Source: Agromyces cerinus subsp. cerinus (lineage in GTDB: Bacteria; Actinomycetota; Actinomycetes; Actinomycetales; Microbacteriaceae). Taken from it: DNA of 64,000 nucleotides. The notes under the pieces were generated by a model that was not told the origin of the DNA, searched no databases, and saw nothing but the letters and a program-made list of their open reading frames with translations. The position numbers and the translations under genes were made by a program. The stretch covers positions 496,001 through 560,000 of the forward strand of contig NZ_FSRJ01000001.1 in the NCBI RefSeq assembly GCF_900142065.1, written 5' to 3'. Positions 18,506 through 25,485 of the stretch are shown piece after piece. Numbering within the stretch: the stretch's first letter is position 1; every line of letters starts with the position of its first letter.

Positions 18506-19420
18506 ATGACCAGCACCATGGACCTCGGCGGCGTCGTCGTCGCCACGACGCTCGCCTTCACCGAGGACAGCTCGGCGCCCGCCGGGCTCGCGGTGGACTA
18601 CGACAAGTTCGCCGAGCACGTCGACTTCCTGATGAGCAACGGATGCCGCGGGGTCGGCCCCAACGGCTCGCTCGGCGAGTACTCCTCGCTCACCGACGAG
18701 GAGCGGCGCAAGGTGATCCAGGTCGCCGTCGAGGCCGTCGACGGCCGTGGCATCGTCATCGCCGGGGCCCACGGCGTCGGCAGCCACCAGGCCCGCAAGT
18801 GGGCAGAGTGGGCGCGCGAAGACGGCGCCGACGGCGTGCTGCTGCTGCCGCCGACGCTCTACCGTGCGAACGAGGCCGAGGTCATCGCGCACTACGAGGA
18901 GGTCGCCAAGGTCGGCCTGCCGATCATGGCGTACAACAACCCCTTCGACACGAAGGTCGACCTCGCGCCGTCGCTCGTCGCGAAGCTCGCCGAGATCCCC
19001 GAGGTCGTCGCGATCAAGGAGTTCTCGGGTGACGTGCGCCGGGTCTACGAGATCAAGGAACGCTGCGACATCGACATCATCGCCGGCGCCGACGACGTGC
19101 TCTTCGAGATGATGGTGAACGGGGCCGTCGGCTGGTTCGCGGGCTACCCGAACGCCTTCCCGAAGGAGGCCGTCGAGCTCTACAACCTGCTCACCGACGG
19201 CAAGTGGCAGGAAGCGCGCGAGCTCTACACGCAGCTCGTCGCGGTCTTCCGCTGGGACTCGCGCACCGAGTTCGTGCAGGCGATCAAGCTCTCGATGGAC
19301 ATCTGCGGCAACTCCTACGGCGGACCGACCCGTCCGCCGCGCGGCCCGCTCAGCGACGAGCACCGCGCCCAGGTCACCGCCGACACCGAGCGGGCGCTCG
19401 CCGCACTGGCGGCCCGCTGA
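18506..19420 (+). CDS. DHDPS-family lyase, probable pyrroline-4-hydroxy-2-carboxylate deaminase
   Basis: A 304-aa class I aldolase-fold protein of the DapA/NanA superfamily, with Schiff-base Lys171 in VVAIKEFSGD and Tyr143 in MAYNNP. The substrate loop NGSLGEYSSLTDEE replaces the DapA-type GTTGE. True lysine-pathway DapA is unlikely because the gene sits between hydroxyproline-type dehydrogenase, epimerase and semialdehyde dehydrogenase genes. The known enzyme of this pathway removes water and ammonia to give alpha-ketoglutarate semialdehyde. GGAAG precedes the ATG. Confidence 0.83.
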   Translation: MTSTMDLGGVVVATTLAFTEDSSAPAGLAVDYDKFAEHVDFLMSNGCRGVGPNGSLGEYSSLTDEERRKVIQVAVEAVDGRGIVIAGAHGVGSHQARKWAEWAREDGADGVLLLPPTLYRANEAEVIAHYEEVAKVGLPIMAYNNPFDTKVDLAPSLVAKLAEIPEVVAIKEFSGDVRRVYEIKERCDIDIIAGADDVLFEMMVNGAVGWFAGYPNAFPKEAVELYNLLTDGKWQEARELYTQLVAVFRWDSRTEFVQAIKLSMDICGNSYGGPTRPPRGPLSDEHRAQVTADTERALAALAAR

Positions 19421-20421
19421 TGCGGGGGCGCCGGGTCGTTTCGGCCGTCGACTCGCACACCGAGGGGATGCCGACGCGCGTCGTCACCGGCGGCGTCGGC
19501 CGGATCCCCGGCGCCACTATGAACGAACGGCGTCTCTACGCCATGGAGCACCTCGACGGGCTGCGCGGACTCCTCATGAACGAGCCGCGCGGCCACGCCT
19601 CGATGTCGGGGGCGCTCCTGCAGCCGCCGGCACGCGACGACGCCGACTGGGGCGTCGTCTTCATCGAGGCGAGCGGCTTCCTGCCGATGTGCGGTCACGG
19701 CACGATCGGCGTCGCGACGGTGCTCGTCGAGACGGGCATGGTCGACGTCGTCGAACCCGTGACCGAGATCCGGCTCGACGTGCCCGCCGGGCTCGTCGTC
19801 GCCCGCGTCGCGGTCGAGGGCGGCCGGGCCGTGCACGTCACGATCGAGAACGTGCCGAGCTTCGTCGAGCGACTGGATGCCTCGATCGACGTGCCCGGCT
19901 ACGGCGCCGTGCCGTACTCCATCGCCTTCGGCGGCAACTTCTACGCGCTCGTGGAGCTCGATGACGTCGAGCTGCCGTTCGACCGCGCCAGGAAGGACGA
20001 CATCATCGCCGCAGGCCTCGCGATCATGGAGGCGATCAACACCGAGGCGCCGCCGCGGCATCCCGAGCTCGACGGCGCGAACCACGTGCATCACGTCGAG
20101 TTCATCGCCCCCGGCTCCGACGCGGTGCGATCGCAGCACGCGATGGCGATCCATCCGGGATGGTTCGATCGCTCGCCGTGCGGCACCGGCACCTCGGCCC
20201 GCATGGCCGAGCTGCACGCGCGCGGCGAGCTCGCCCTCGACACCGACTTCGTCAACGAGTCGTTCATCGGCACCGCGTTCACCGGGCGGCTGCTGCGCGA
20301 GACCACCGTGGGCGGCCTGCCCGCCGTGGTGCCGACGATCACGGGTCGTGCGTGGGTGACGGGGCTCGGCCAGTACTTCCTCGACGACGAGGACCCGTTC
20401 CCCGAGGGCTTCGTCTTCTGA
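19420..20421 (+). CDS. Proline racemase family, probable 4-hydroxyproline 2-epimerase
   Basis: A 333-aa cofactor-independent racemase/epimerase with both catalytic cysteines: Cys91 in LPMCGHGTIG and Cys254 in SPCGTGTSA. VDSHTEGMPTRVV and NEPRGHASMSGALL are typical of the 4HypE/ProR branch. The predicted reaction is trans-4-hydroxy-L-proline to cis-4-hydroxy-D-proline, the first step of the pathway. Its ATG overlaps the deaminase stop, so the two are coupled. Proline racemase activity is the main alternative; the presence of the D-amino-acid dehydrogenase triad favours hydroxyproline. Confidence 0.88.
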   Translation: MRGRRVVSAVDSHTEGMPTRVVTGGVGRIPGATMNERRLYAMEHLDGLRGLLMNEPRGHASMSGALLQPPARDDADWGVVFIEASGFLPMCGHGTIGVATVLVETGMVDVVEPVTEIRLDVPAGLVVARVAVEGGRAVHVTIENVPSFVERLDASIDVPGYGAVPYSIAFGGNFYALVELDDVELPFDRARKDDIIAAGLAIMEAINTEAPPRHPELDGANHVHHVEFIAPGSDAVRSQHAMAIHPGWFDRSPCGTGTSARMAELHARGELALDTDFVNESFIGTAFTGRLLRETTVGGLPAVVPTITGRAWVTGLGQYFLDDEDPFPEGFVF

Positions 20422-20427
20422 TCCCCG

Positions 20428-20512
20428 TCAACGACCTCCAGCAGTGACCGACCTCCAGCAGTGACCGAACTCCAGCAGTGACCGAACTCCAGCAGTGACC
20501 GAACTCCAGCAC
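20428..20512 (+). repeat. Five tandem copies of a 17-bp unit before the aldehyde dehydrogenase
   Basis: Units at 20428-20444 (degenerate), 20445-20461, 20462-20478, 20479-20495 and 20496-20512 with consensus TGACCGAACTCCAGCAG. Each complete copy, read with the preceding G, forms a six-codon GTG...TGA frame whose stop overlaps the next GTG. The last GTG (20495) is in frame with the dehydrogenase. No Shine-Dalgarno is seen before these GTGs. Confidence 0.9.
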
Positions 20513-20527
20513 AGAGCGGACCGACCC

Positions 20528-22021
20528 ATGCCGACTTCCACCGAATCCGACCTCGACCGCGTCGCCGAACGGGCCGCCGCCGTCGCGCGCGCCTTCGCCG
20601 CGACCGAACCGCGCGCCCGGGCTGCAGCGCTGGTCGCCGTGGCCGACGCGCTCGACCGTAACGCCGCCGAGCTCATCGCCATCGCGATGCGCGAGACCGG
20701 GCTCGCTGCGCCCCGACTCATCGGTGAGGTGCGGCGCACCTCGAACCAGCTCCGGCTCTTCGCCGAGGCGATCGTCGACGGCGCCTACCTCGATGCGCGC
20801 ATCGACGCCGCCGATCCCGAGTACGTCATCGGCCCGCGGCCCGATGTGCGCCGCGTGCTCGAGCCGGTCGGCCCGGTGCTGAACTTCGCGGCGTCGAACT
20901 TCCCGTTCGCATTCTCGGTCGCAGGCGGCGACTCGGCCGCGGCCCTCGCCGCCGGCTGCCCGGTCGTCGTGAAGGCGCACTCGGGGCATCTCGAGCTCTC
21001 GCGCCGCACCGCGGAGGTCGTCGTCGAGGCGCTCGCCGGTGCGGGAATGCCCGACGGCGTCTTCCAGCTCATCGAGGGCCAGCAGAACGGCGTCGCGCTC
21101 CTGAAGGACGACCGCATCCGCGCGGGCGCGTTCACCGGATCGACGCACGTCGGCCGGCTGCTCGCCGACATCGCGGCGACCCGGCCCCGTCCGATCCCGT
21201 TCTTCGGTGAGCTCGGCAGCGTGAACCCCGTCTACGCGACTCCCGGCGCCATCGCCGCCGAACCCGAGCTGCTGCAGGGGTTCCTGACCTCCGTCGCGGG
21301 CTCAGCGGGTCAGCTCTGCACGAAGCCGGGCTTCCTCTTCGTGCCGGCGGCCGCCGAGCTCGGCGGACTCGCCGAGGCTGCCGAGGCGGTCGGCGAGCAC
21401 CGCCTGCTGAACCCCGGCATCGGCCGGGCGTTCGAGGAGCGCCGCGGCGCCGTGCTCGGCGCCGACGGGGTCGTCGTGCTCGCCGAGGGCGCGGTGCGGG
21501 TCGACGAGGACGGCCAGCGCTTCGTGACGCCGACCGTCGTCGAGGTGTCGGTCGAGGCGTTGCGCGCACAGCCCGAGGCGCTCCTCGAGGAGTCGTTCGG
21601 GCCGCTGTCGGTCATCGTGCGGTACCCGGATGCCGCGGCGCTGCCCGCCCTCCACCGCGAGCTGTTCCCCGGGAACCTGACCTCGACCGTGCATGCCACC
21701 GATGCCGAGGCGGGCGAGCTCGGCGACCTCGTCGAGGCGCTCGCCGAGACGAGCGGCCGCGTGCTCTTCGGCGGATGGCCGACCGGCGTCTCCGTGACGG
21801 CCGCGATGCAGCACGGCGGGCCGTTCCCGGCCACGACGACCGACGCCACGAGCGTCGGCACGGCGGCGATCACGCGGTTCCTCCGCGGCGTCGCGTACCA
21901 GAACGCGCCGGCGGCCCTGCTGCCTGAGGCGCTGCGCGACGACAACCCATGGGGTGTTCCGCAGCGTCGCAGCGAGGCGGGGCGGTCGAGCGAGTGGGGA
22001 ACCCTCACCGGCATCCACTGA
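20528..22021 (+). CDS. Aldehyde dehydrogenase, probable alpha-ketoglutarate semialdehyde dehydrogenase
   Basis: A 497-aa NAD(P)-dependent aldehyde dehydrogenase with Asn124 (NFAASNFPFAFS), general-base Glu228 (FGELGSVNP) and nucleophile Cys264 (GQLCTKPG). The sequence style matches the 2,5-dioxovalerate (alpha-ketoglutarate semialdehyde) dehydrogenase branch, the last step of hydroxyproline degradation. I prefer the ATG at 20528 because AGAGCGGA lies before it; the in-frame GTG at 20495, formed by the last tandem repeat, would add eleven residues. It is followed by a strong convergent terminator. Confidence 0.88.
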   Translation: MPTSTESDLDRVAERAAAVARAFAATEPRARAAALVAVADALDRNAAELIAIAMRETGLAAPRLIGEVRRTSNQLRLFAEAIVDGAYLDARIDAADPEYVIGPRPDVRRVLEPVGPVLNFAASNFPFAFSVAGGDSAAALAAGCPVVVKAHSGHLELSRRTAEVVVEALAGAGMPDGVFQLIEGQQNGVALLKDDRIRAGAFTGSTHVGRLLADIAATRPRPIPFFGELGSVNPVYATPGAIAAEPELLQGFLTSVAGSAGQLCTKPGFLFVPAAAELGGLAEAAEAVGEHRLLNPGIGRAFEERRGAVLGADGVVVLAEGAVRVDEDGQRFVTPTVVEVSVEALRAQPEALLEESFGPLSVIVRYPDAAALPALHRELFPGNLTSTVHATDAEAGELGDLVEALAETSGRVLFGGWPTGVSVTAAMQHGGPFPATTTDATSVGTAAITRFLRGVAYQNAPAALLPEALRDDNPWGVPQRRSEAGRSSEWGTLTGIH

Positions 22022-22034
22022 CGAGACGGGTACG

Positions 22035-22068
22035 CGAATGGCCCGGGCGCACCCGCCCGGGCCATTCG
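22035..22068. terminator. Bidirectional terminator hairpin
   Basis: CGAATGGCCCGGGCG and its exact complement form a 15-bp perfect stem with a 4-nt loop. It sits between the convergent aldehyde dehydrogenase and amidohydrolase genes and can serve both strands. Confidence 0.8.
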
Positions 22069-22133
22069 TCATCCCTTCCGACCGGTCGCCGCGGGTGGGG
22101 GATGCGGTGTGCGGTCGCTCGGGGAGTCGTTCC

Positions 22134-23324
22134 TCAGACCACGCGACGGCCGGCCTGCACGATGTGCCGACGCGCGTCGGCCTCCCACAACGCGGCAGGC
22201 TCGGCGATCGGGTTCGCAGCCAGGACGACCGCATCGCCGTACGCTCCGGCATCCAGATGGCCGAGCCGTCGATCGCCGATCAGCACGGCATTCGTCTCGG
22301 TCAGTGAGCGCAGGGTCTCGGTCGCACCGCTCGCCTCGACCTGCAGGCGCACGCCGCAGAGCTGATCGTCCTCGAGGTCTCCCATGAGATCGCTGCCGAA
22401 GCCGACCTGCACGCCGGCGGCCAGTGCGAGCTGCACGGCCTCCTGCCCCTTCGAGAGCACCTCTGCGTTCTTGGCCAGGGAGATCTCGTTCAGGCCGAGC
22501 TCCGCGCCGCGGCGGTCCATGGCGTCGTAGGCGGCGAGCGTCGGAACCAGGATCGCCTCGAGTTCGGCCATCCGTCGCGCGGTCGCCGAATCGATGAGAT
22601 TGCCGTGCTCGATCGAGCGGACGCCGTTCTCGATGGAATGCACGACGGCTTCGGGCGAGTAGGCGTGAGCCGCGACATAGGTGCCGCGGCGCTCGGCCTC
22701 TTCGACGACCGCGCCCAGCTCCTCGGGGGAGTACTGCGGCATCCGGATGGGATCGGTGAGGGAGAACACCCCGCCCGAGGTCATCACTTTGATCGCATGG
22801 GCGCCGGTGCGCAGGCGACGGCGAACCGCCAGGCGGAGCTCGTCGACCCCGTCGACCACTTCGCACATGTGGCCCTCGGTGAAGCAGATGTCGACGTGCG
22901 CGGAGCGCGGATCGCCGTGGCCCCCCGTCTGGCTGAGCGCAGGACCAGTGAAGTGATAGCGCGGCGATCGGAAGAGGCCGGTCTCGACGGCGCGCGCCAG
23001 GCCGAGGTCGCCCCCGGCCACGTCCCTGACGGTGGTGAACCCGCGGCGCAGGGCGCTGCCGAGGCGGCGGGCTCCGTTGATCGCGGCGTAGCTCAGCGGC
23101 CCGCGCTCGTTCTCGAATCCGTCCATGCTCAAGGCGTAGGCGTGGAAGTGCGCGTCGATCAGCCCGGGCACGATCCATCCGCCGGAGGCGTCGAGCACCT
23201 CGGCCGCGGCATCCGCTCGTTCGGTGACGATGCCGTCGACGATGCAGAGATCGCGGTCGACGAACCCCTGCGCCGTTCCATCCCAGACCTGCGCGCCGGT
23301 GATCCTCAGCGATGCCGATTCCAT
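22134..23324 (-). CDS. Metal-dependent amidohydrolase, possible Xaa-Pro/Xaa-Hyp dipeptidase
   Basis: A 396-aa amidohydrolase-superfamily enzyme with the imidazolonepropionase/prolidase-like layout: HxH metal site in DAHFHAY (His59, His61), a Lys in AIKVMTSGGVF, then His in VAAHAYS and SIEHGN, and the terminal Asp in GFGSD. There is no signal peptide, so it is cytosolic. Some members of this subgroup hydrolyse Xaa-Pro dipeptides or N-acyl-proline. In this island such a dipeptidase would fit, but the substrate is inferred from context. The start follows GAGAAGGAG. It is the last gene of the leftward operon, 52 nt after the racemase-family gene. Confidence 0.7.
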   Translation of the reverse strand: MESASLRITGAQVWDGTAQGFVDRDLCIVDGIVTERADAAAEVLDASGGWIVPGLIDAHFHAYALSMDGFENERGPLSYAAINGARRLGSALRRGFTTVRDVAGGDLGLARAVETGLFRSPRYHFTGPALSQTGGHGDPRSAHVDICFTEGHMCEVVDGVDELRLAVRRRLRTGAHAIKVMTSGGVFSLTDPIRMPQYSPEELGAVVEEAERRGTYVAAHAYSPEAVVHSIENGVRSIEHGNLIDSATARRMAELEAILVPTLAAYDAMDRRGAELGLNEISLAKNAEVLSKGQEAVQLALAAGVQVGFGSDLMGDLEDDQLCGVRLQVEASGATETLRSLTETNAVLIGDRRLGHLDAGAYGDAVVLAANPIAEPAALWEADARRHIVQAGRRVV

Positions 23325-23376
23325 GTTCGTTCTCCTTCTCGACGTTGTGCGGCAGACCCTCGTGGTTGCGGGCCCG

Positions 23377-24363
23377 TCAGCGCAGGCTGAAGCCCTCGGC
23401 GAGCGGGTCGGCGGGGTCGAGCTCGAACTCGCATGTGCCCACACGGTACGCCTGACCGGTGACCTCGGGCACGACGGCGCCCTCCGAGCGCTCGGCCACC
23501 CGCGCGAGGAAGCGGGTGCCGATGATCGAGTCGTGGGTGAGCACCTCGCCGTCGGCGAGCTCGCCCGTGTGCGCGAGCAGGGCCACCCGGGAGGCGGTGC
23601 CCGAACCGCACGGGCTGCGGTCGACCTCGCCGTCGGCGAAGATCGTGACGTTGCGCTGCCACGGGCCGTCGGCGGTGCGGCCGAGGTCGTCGACGAGGAT
23701 CGTGCCGTAGACGCCCGACAAGCGGTCGTCGGCGACCTGGGCGGCCGGGTGGTCGTTCAGCGCCCACTTGATCTCACGGCCGAGGCGGATGAGCTCGGTC
23801 GTGTGCTCGGGCGTGACCTCGAGGCCGAGCGCGGCGGCGGGCAGGGTCGCGTAGACCGCCCCGCCGAAGACGAGGTCGACGACGACGTCGCCCCGGCTCG
23901 TCGTGAGCGGGATCCCCGTCGCGAGCACGCGCGACGGGACGTTGCGGAACACCACGCCGGTCGTGACGCCGCCGCGGCGCTGCACGCGCGCCTGCACCCG
24001 CCCGCTCGGCACGTCGATCGTGACGACGGCCTCGCCGTCGTCGGGTGCGGCGACCCGGCCCGTGTGCACGGCCCACGCGCCGAGCGCCATGGTGCCGTGC
24101 CCGCACGCGGTCGAGAAGCCGTCCTTGTGCCAGAACAGCACGCCGAAGTCGGCGCCGTCGTCGTCGGGCGGGGTGATGAAGCCGCCGTACATGTCGTCGT
24201 GCCCGCGCGGCTCGAGGCAGAGGAACCGGCGCACGCCGTCGGCCTCGCCGGTCATGGCCTCGACCCGGCGGGCGGCGACGGTGTCGCCCGAGGTCGGCAC
24301 GTCGAGCACGATGCGGAACGGTTCGCCCGCGGTGTGCCAGTCTTCGGTCTTCCAGTGCATCAT
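23377..24363 (-). CDS. Proline racemase family, trans-3-hydroxy-L-proline dehydratase-like with Cys/Cys active site
   Basis: A 328-aa second member of the proline racemase family. HTAGEPFRIV, EPRGHDDMYGGF, GVLFWHKDGFSTACGHGT, VYGTILVDD and a C-terminal VTGQAYRVGTCEFELDPADPL match the trans-3-hydroxy-L-proline dehydratase branch (human L3HYPDH) better than the epimerase branch. Dehydratases normally have Thr at the second catalytic position; here it is Cys252 (RSPCGSGT), with Cys87 at the first, as in racemases. It is coupled (ATGA) to an OCD-family reductase, the known partner of that dehydratase. The activity is therefore dehydratase, racemase/epimerase or both. Confidence 0.78.
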   Translation of the reverse strand: MMHWKTEDWHTAGEPFRIVLDVPTSGDTVAARRVEAMTGEADGVRRFLCLEPRGHDDMYGGFITPPDDDGADFGVLFWHKDGFSTACGHGTMALGAWAVHTGRVAAPDDGEAVVTIDVPSGRVQARVQRRGGVTTGVVFRNVPSRVLATGIPLTTSRGDVVVDLVFGGAVYATLPAAALGLEVTPEHTTELIRLGREIKWALNDHPAAQVADDRLSGVYGTILVDDLGRTADGPWQRNVTIFADGEVDRSPCGSGTASRVALLAHTGELADGEVLTHDSIIGTRFLARVAERSEGAVVPEVTGQAYRVGTCEFELDPADPLAEGFSLR

Positions 24364-25307
24364 GCGTTCCGTTCGTTCGTCAGGGCGAGCTGGGCGACGG
24401 CGAGATCCTGCCAGCCCATGCCGCAGGTCTTGATCACGACGGGCCGAGCGGATGCCTCGGGGTCGTCGCCGCCGAACAGCTGCGCCATGGTGGTGAGCTC
24501 GTCGAGGGAGAGGTGCCCCTCGGCGATGGCGAGGATGACGTCGCCGGCCTCGGCGAGCGCCACGCGCTGCGATTCGACGATCACGCGAGCGCGGCCGAGC
24601 AGCTCGCCCGGCAGTTCGCGGGCGTCGGGTTCGTGCGAGCCGACGGCGACGATCGCGGCGTGGTCGCGCACGAGTGCGGCATCGAACAGCGGCTCGCGGG
24701 CGGTGGTGGCGCAGACGATGATCTCGGCGTCCGCGGCATCCGCTGCACTGCCGACGGCCACGTCGAGGCCGATCGCGGTGACGAGGCTCGCGGCGTGCTC
24801 GGCCTTCGCCCGGTCGCGACCGACGAACCGCACCCGTTCGATCGGGCGGATGGCGCGCATGGCCTCGACGTGCCGCACGCCCTGGGGGCCGGTGCCGAAG
24901 ACGACGAGCGATGAGGCATCCGGAGCGGCGACGACGTCGACGGCGGCGGCCGACACGGCCGGGGTGCGCAGGCTCGTGAGCTCCGTGCCGTCGAGGAGCG
25001 CGACCGGCGCGAGGGTCTCGGCGTCGAGCACGATGTAGATCGCCTGGATGCGCTCGAGGCCGCGTGCGGGGTTCGCCGGAGCCACGGTCGCGAGCTTCTG
25101 GCCGGTGTAGGCGCCGAGGTCCGACGGCATGAGCAGGAGCTGGCCGTGCCGCACGTCGACGATCGCCCGCGCGGGGTCGGCGTCGGGGTCGAATCCGTCG
25201 CGGAGGGCCTGCTGCAGGGCGTCGATGGCCTGGCGCATGGTGATGCGCTCGGCGATGGCGGGGCCGTCGATGAGGCGGAGCGAGTCGAAGATGCCGGGCA
25301 TGGACAC
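24360..25307 (-). CDS. Ornithine cyclodeaminase/mu-crystallin family, probable delta-1-pyrroline-2-carboxylate reductase
   Basis: A 315-aa OCD-family protein with Lys in YTGQKLATVAP, Arg in LTSLRTPAVS, and the nucleotide-binding VVFGTGPQGVRHVEAM near residue 135. In hydroxyproline clusters this family reduces delta-1-pyrroline-2-carboxylate, the dehydration product of trans-3-hydroxy-L-proline, to L-proline. Alternatives are true ornithine cyclodeaminase or alanine dehydrogenase. Start is GTG 25307 or ATG 25301; neither has a Shine-Dalgarno, and the operator lies only about 20 nt upstream, so the transcript may be almost leaderless. It is the first gene of a leftward three-gene operon. Confidence 0.8.
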   Translation of the reverse strand: MSMPGIFDSLRLIDGPAIAERITMRQAIDALQQALRDGFDPDADPARAIVDVRHGQLLLMPSDLGAYTGQKLATVAPANPARGLERIQAIYIVLDAETLAPVALLDGTELTSLRTPAVSAAAVDVVAAPDASSLVVFGTGPQGVRHVEAMRAIRPIERVRFVGRDRAKAEHAASLVTAIGLDVAVGSAADAADAEIIVCATTAREPLFDAALVRDHAAIVAVGSHEPDARELPGELLGRARVIVESQRVALAEAGDVILAIAEGHLSLDELTTMAQLFGGDDPEASARPVVIKTCGMGWQDLAVAQLALTNERNA

Positions 25308-25324
25308 ATCGTACGGGTAGTGCG

Positions 25325-25339
25325 TAATATGTCACATAT
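25325..25339. promoter_or_regulatory. Operator 3 of the hydroxyproline island, divergent promoter region
   Basis: TAATATGTCACATAT, identical over 15 bases to operator 1. It lies between the leftward reductase/racemase/amidohydrolase operon and the rightward peptide-transport operon. Rightward, TGGACA (25301-25306) and TAATAT (25325-25330) with an 18-nt spacer form a promoter; leftward, TATTAC is a possible -10. One bound protein could control both directions. Confidence 0.75.
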
Positions 25340-25485
25340 CGCCGACGGCTCTGAGCTCTCGACCCGACGAGCTGCCACCCGGATCCGACCGCCACGAGCG
25401 CCGGAATCCCCGAGCAGCGCTCGCTCGAGCACGGTGAACCGCTTGTCGTCCGACTTGCGGACAGCGAATGACTCAAAGGTGACTC

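Noticed and set aside
18506..19420. Lysine-pathway dihydrodipicolinate synthase (dapA)
   Set aside because: The catalytic Lys is present but the surroundings and substrate loop fit hydroxyproline-type lyases, and no lysine genes are nearby.
20428..20512. CRISPR-like or IS-derived repeat
   Set aside because: Units are only 17 bp, directly abutting without spacers, and derived from the following start region.
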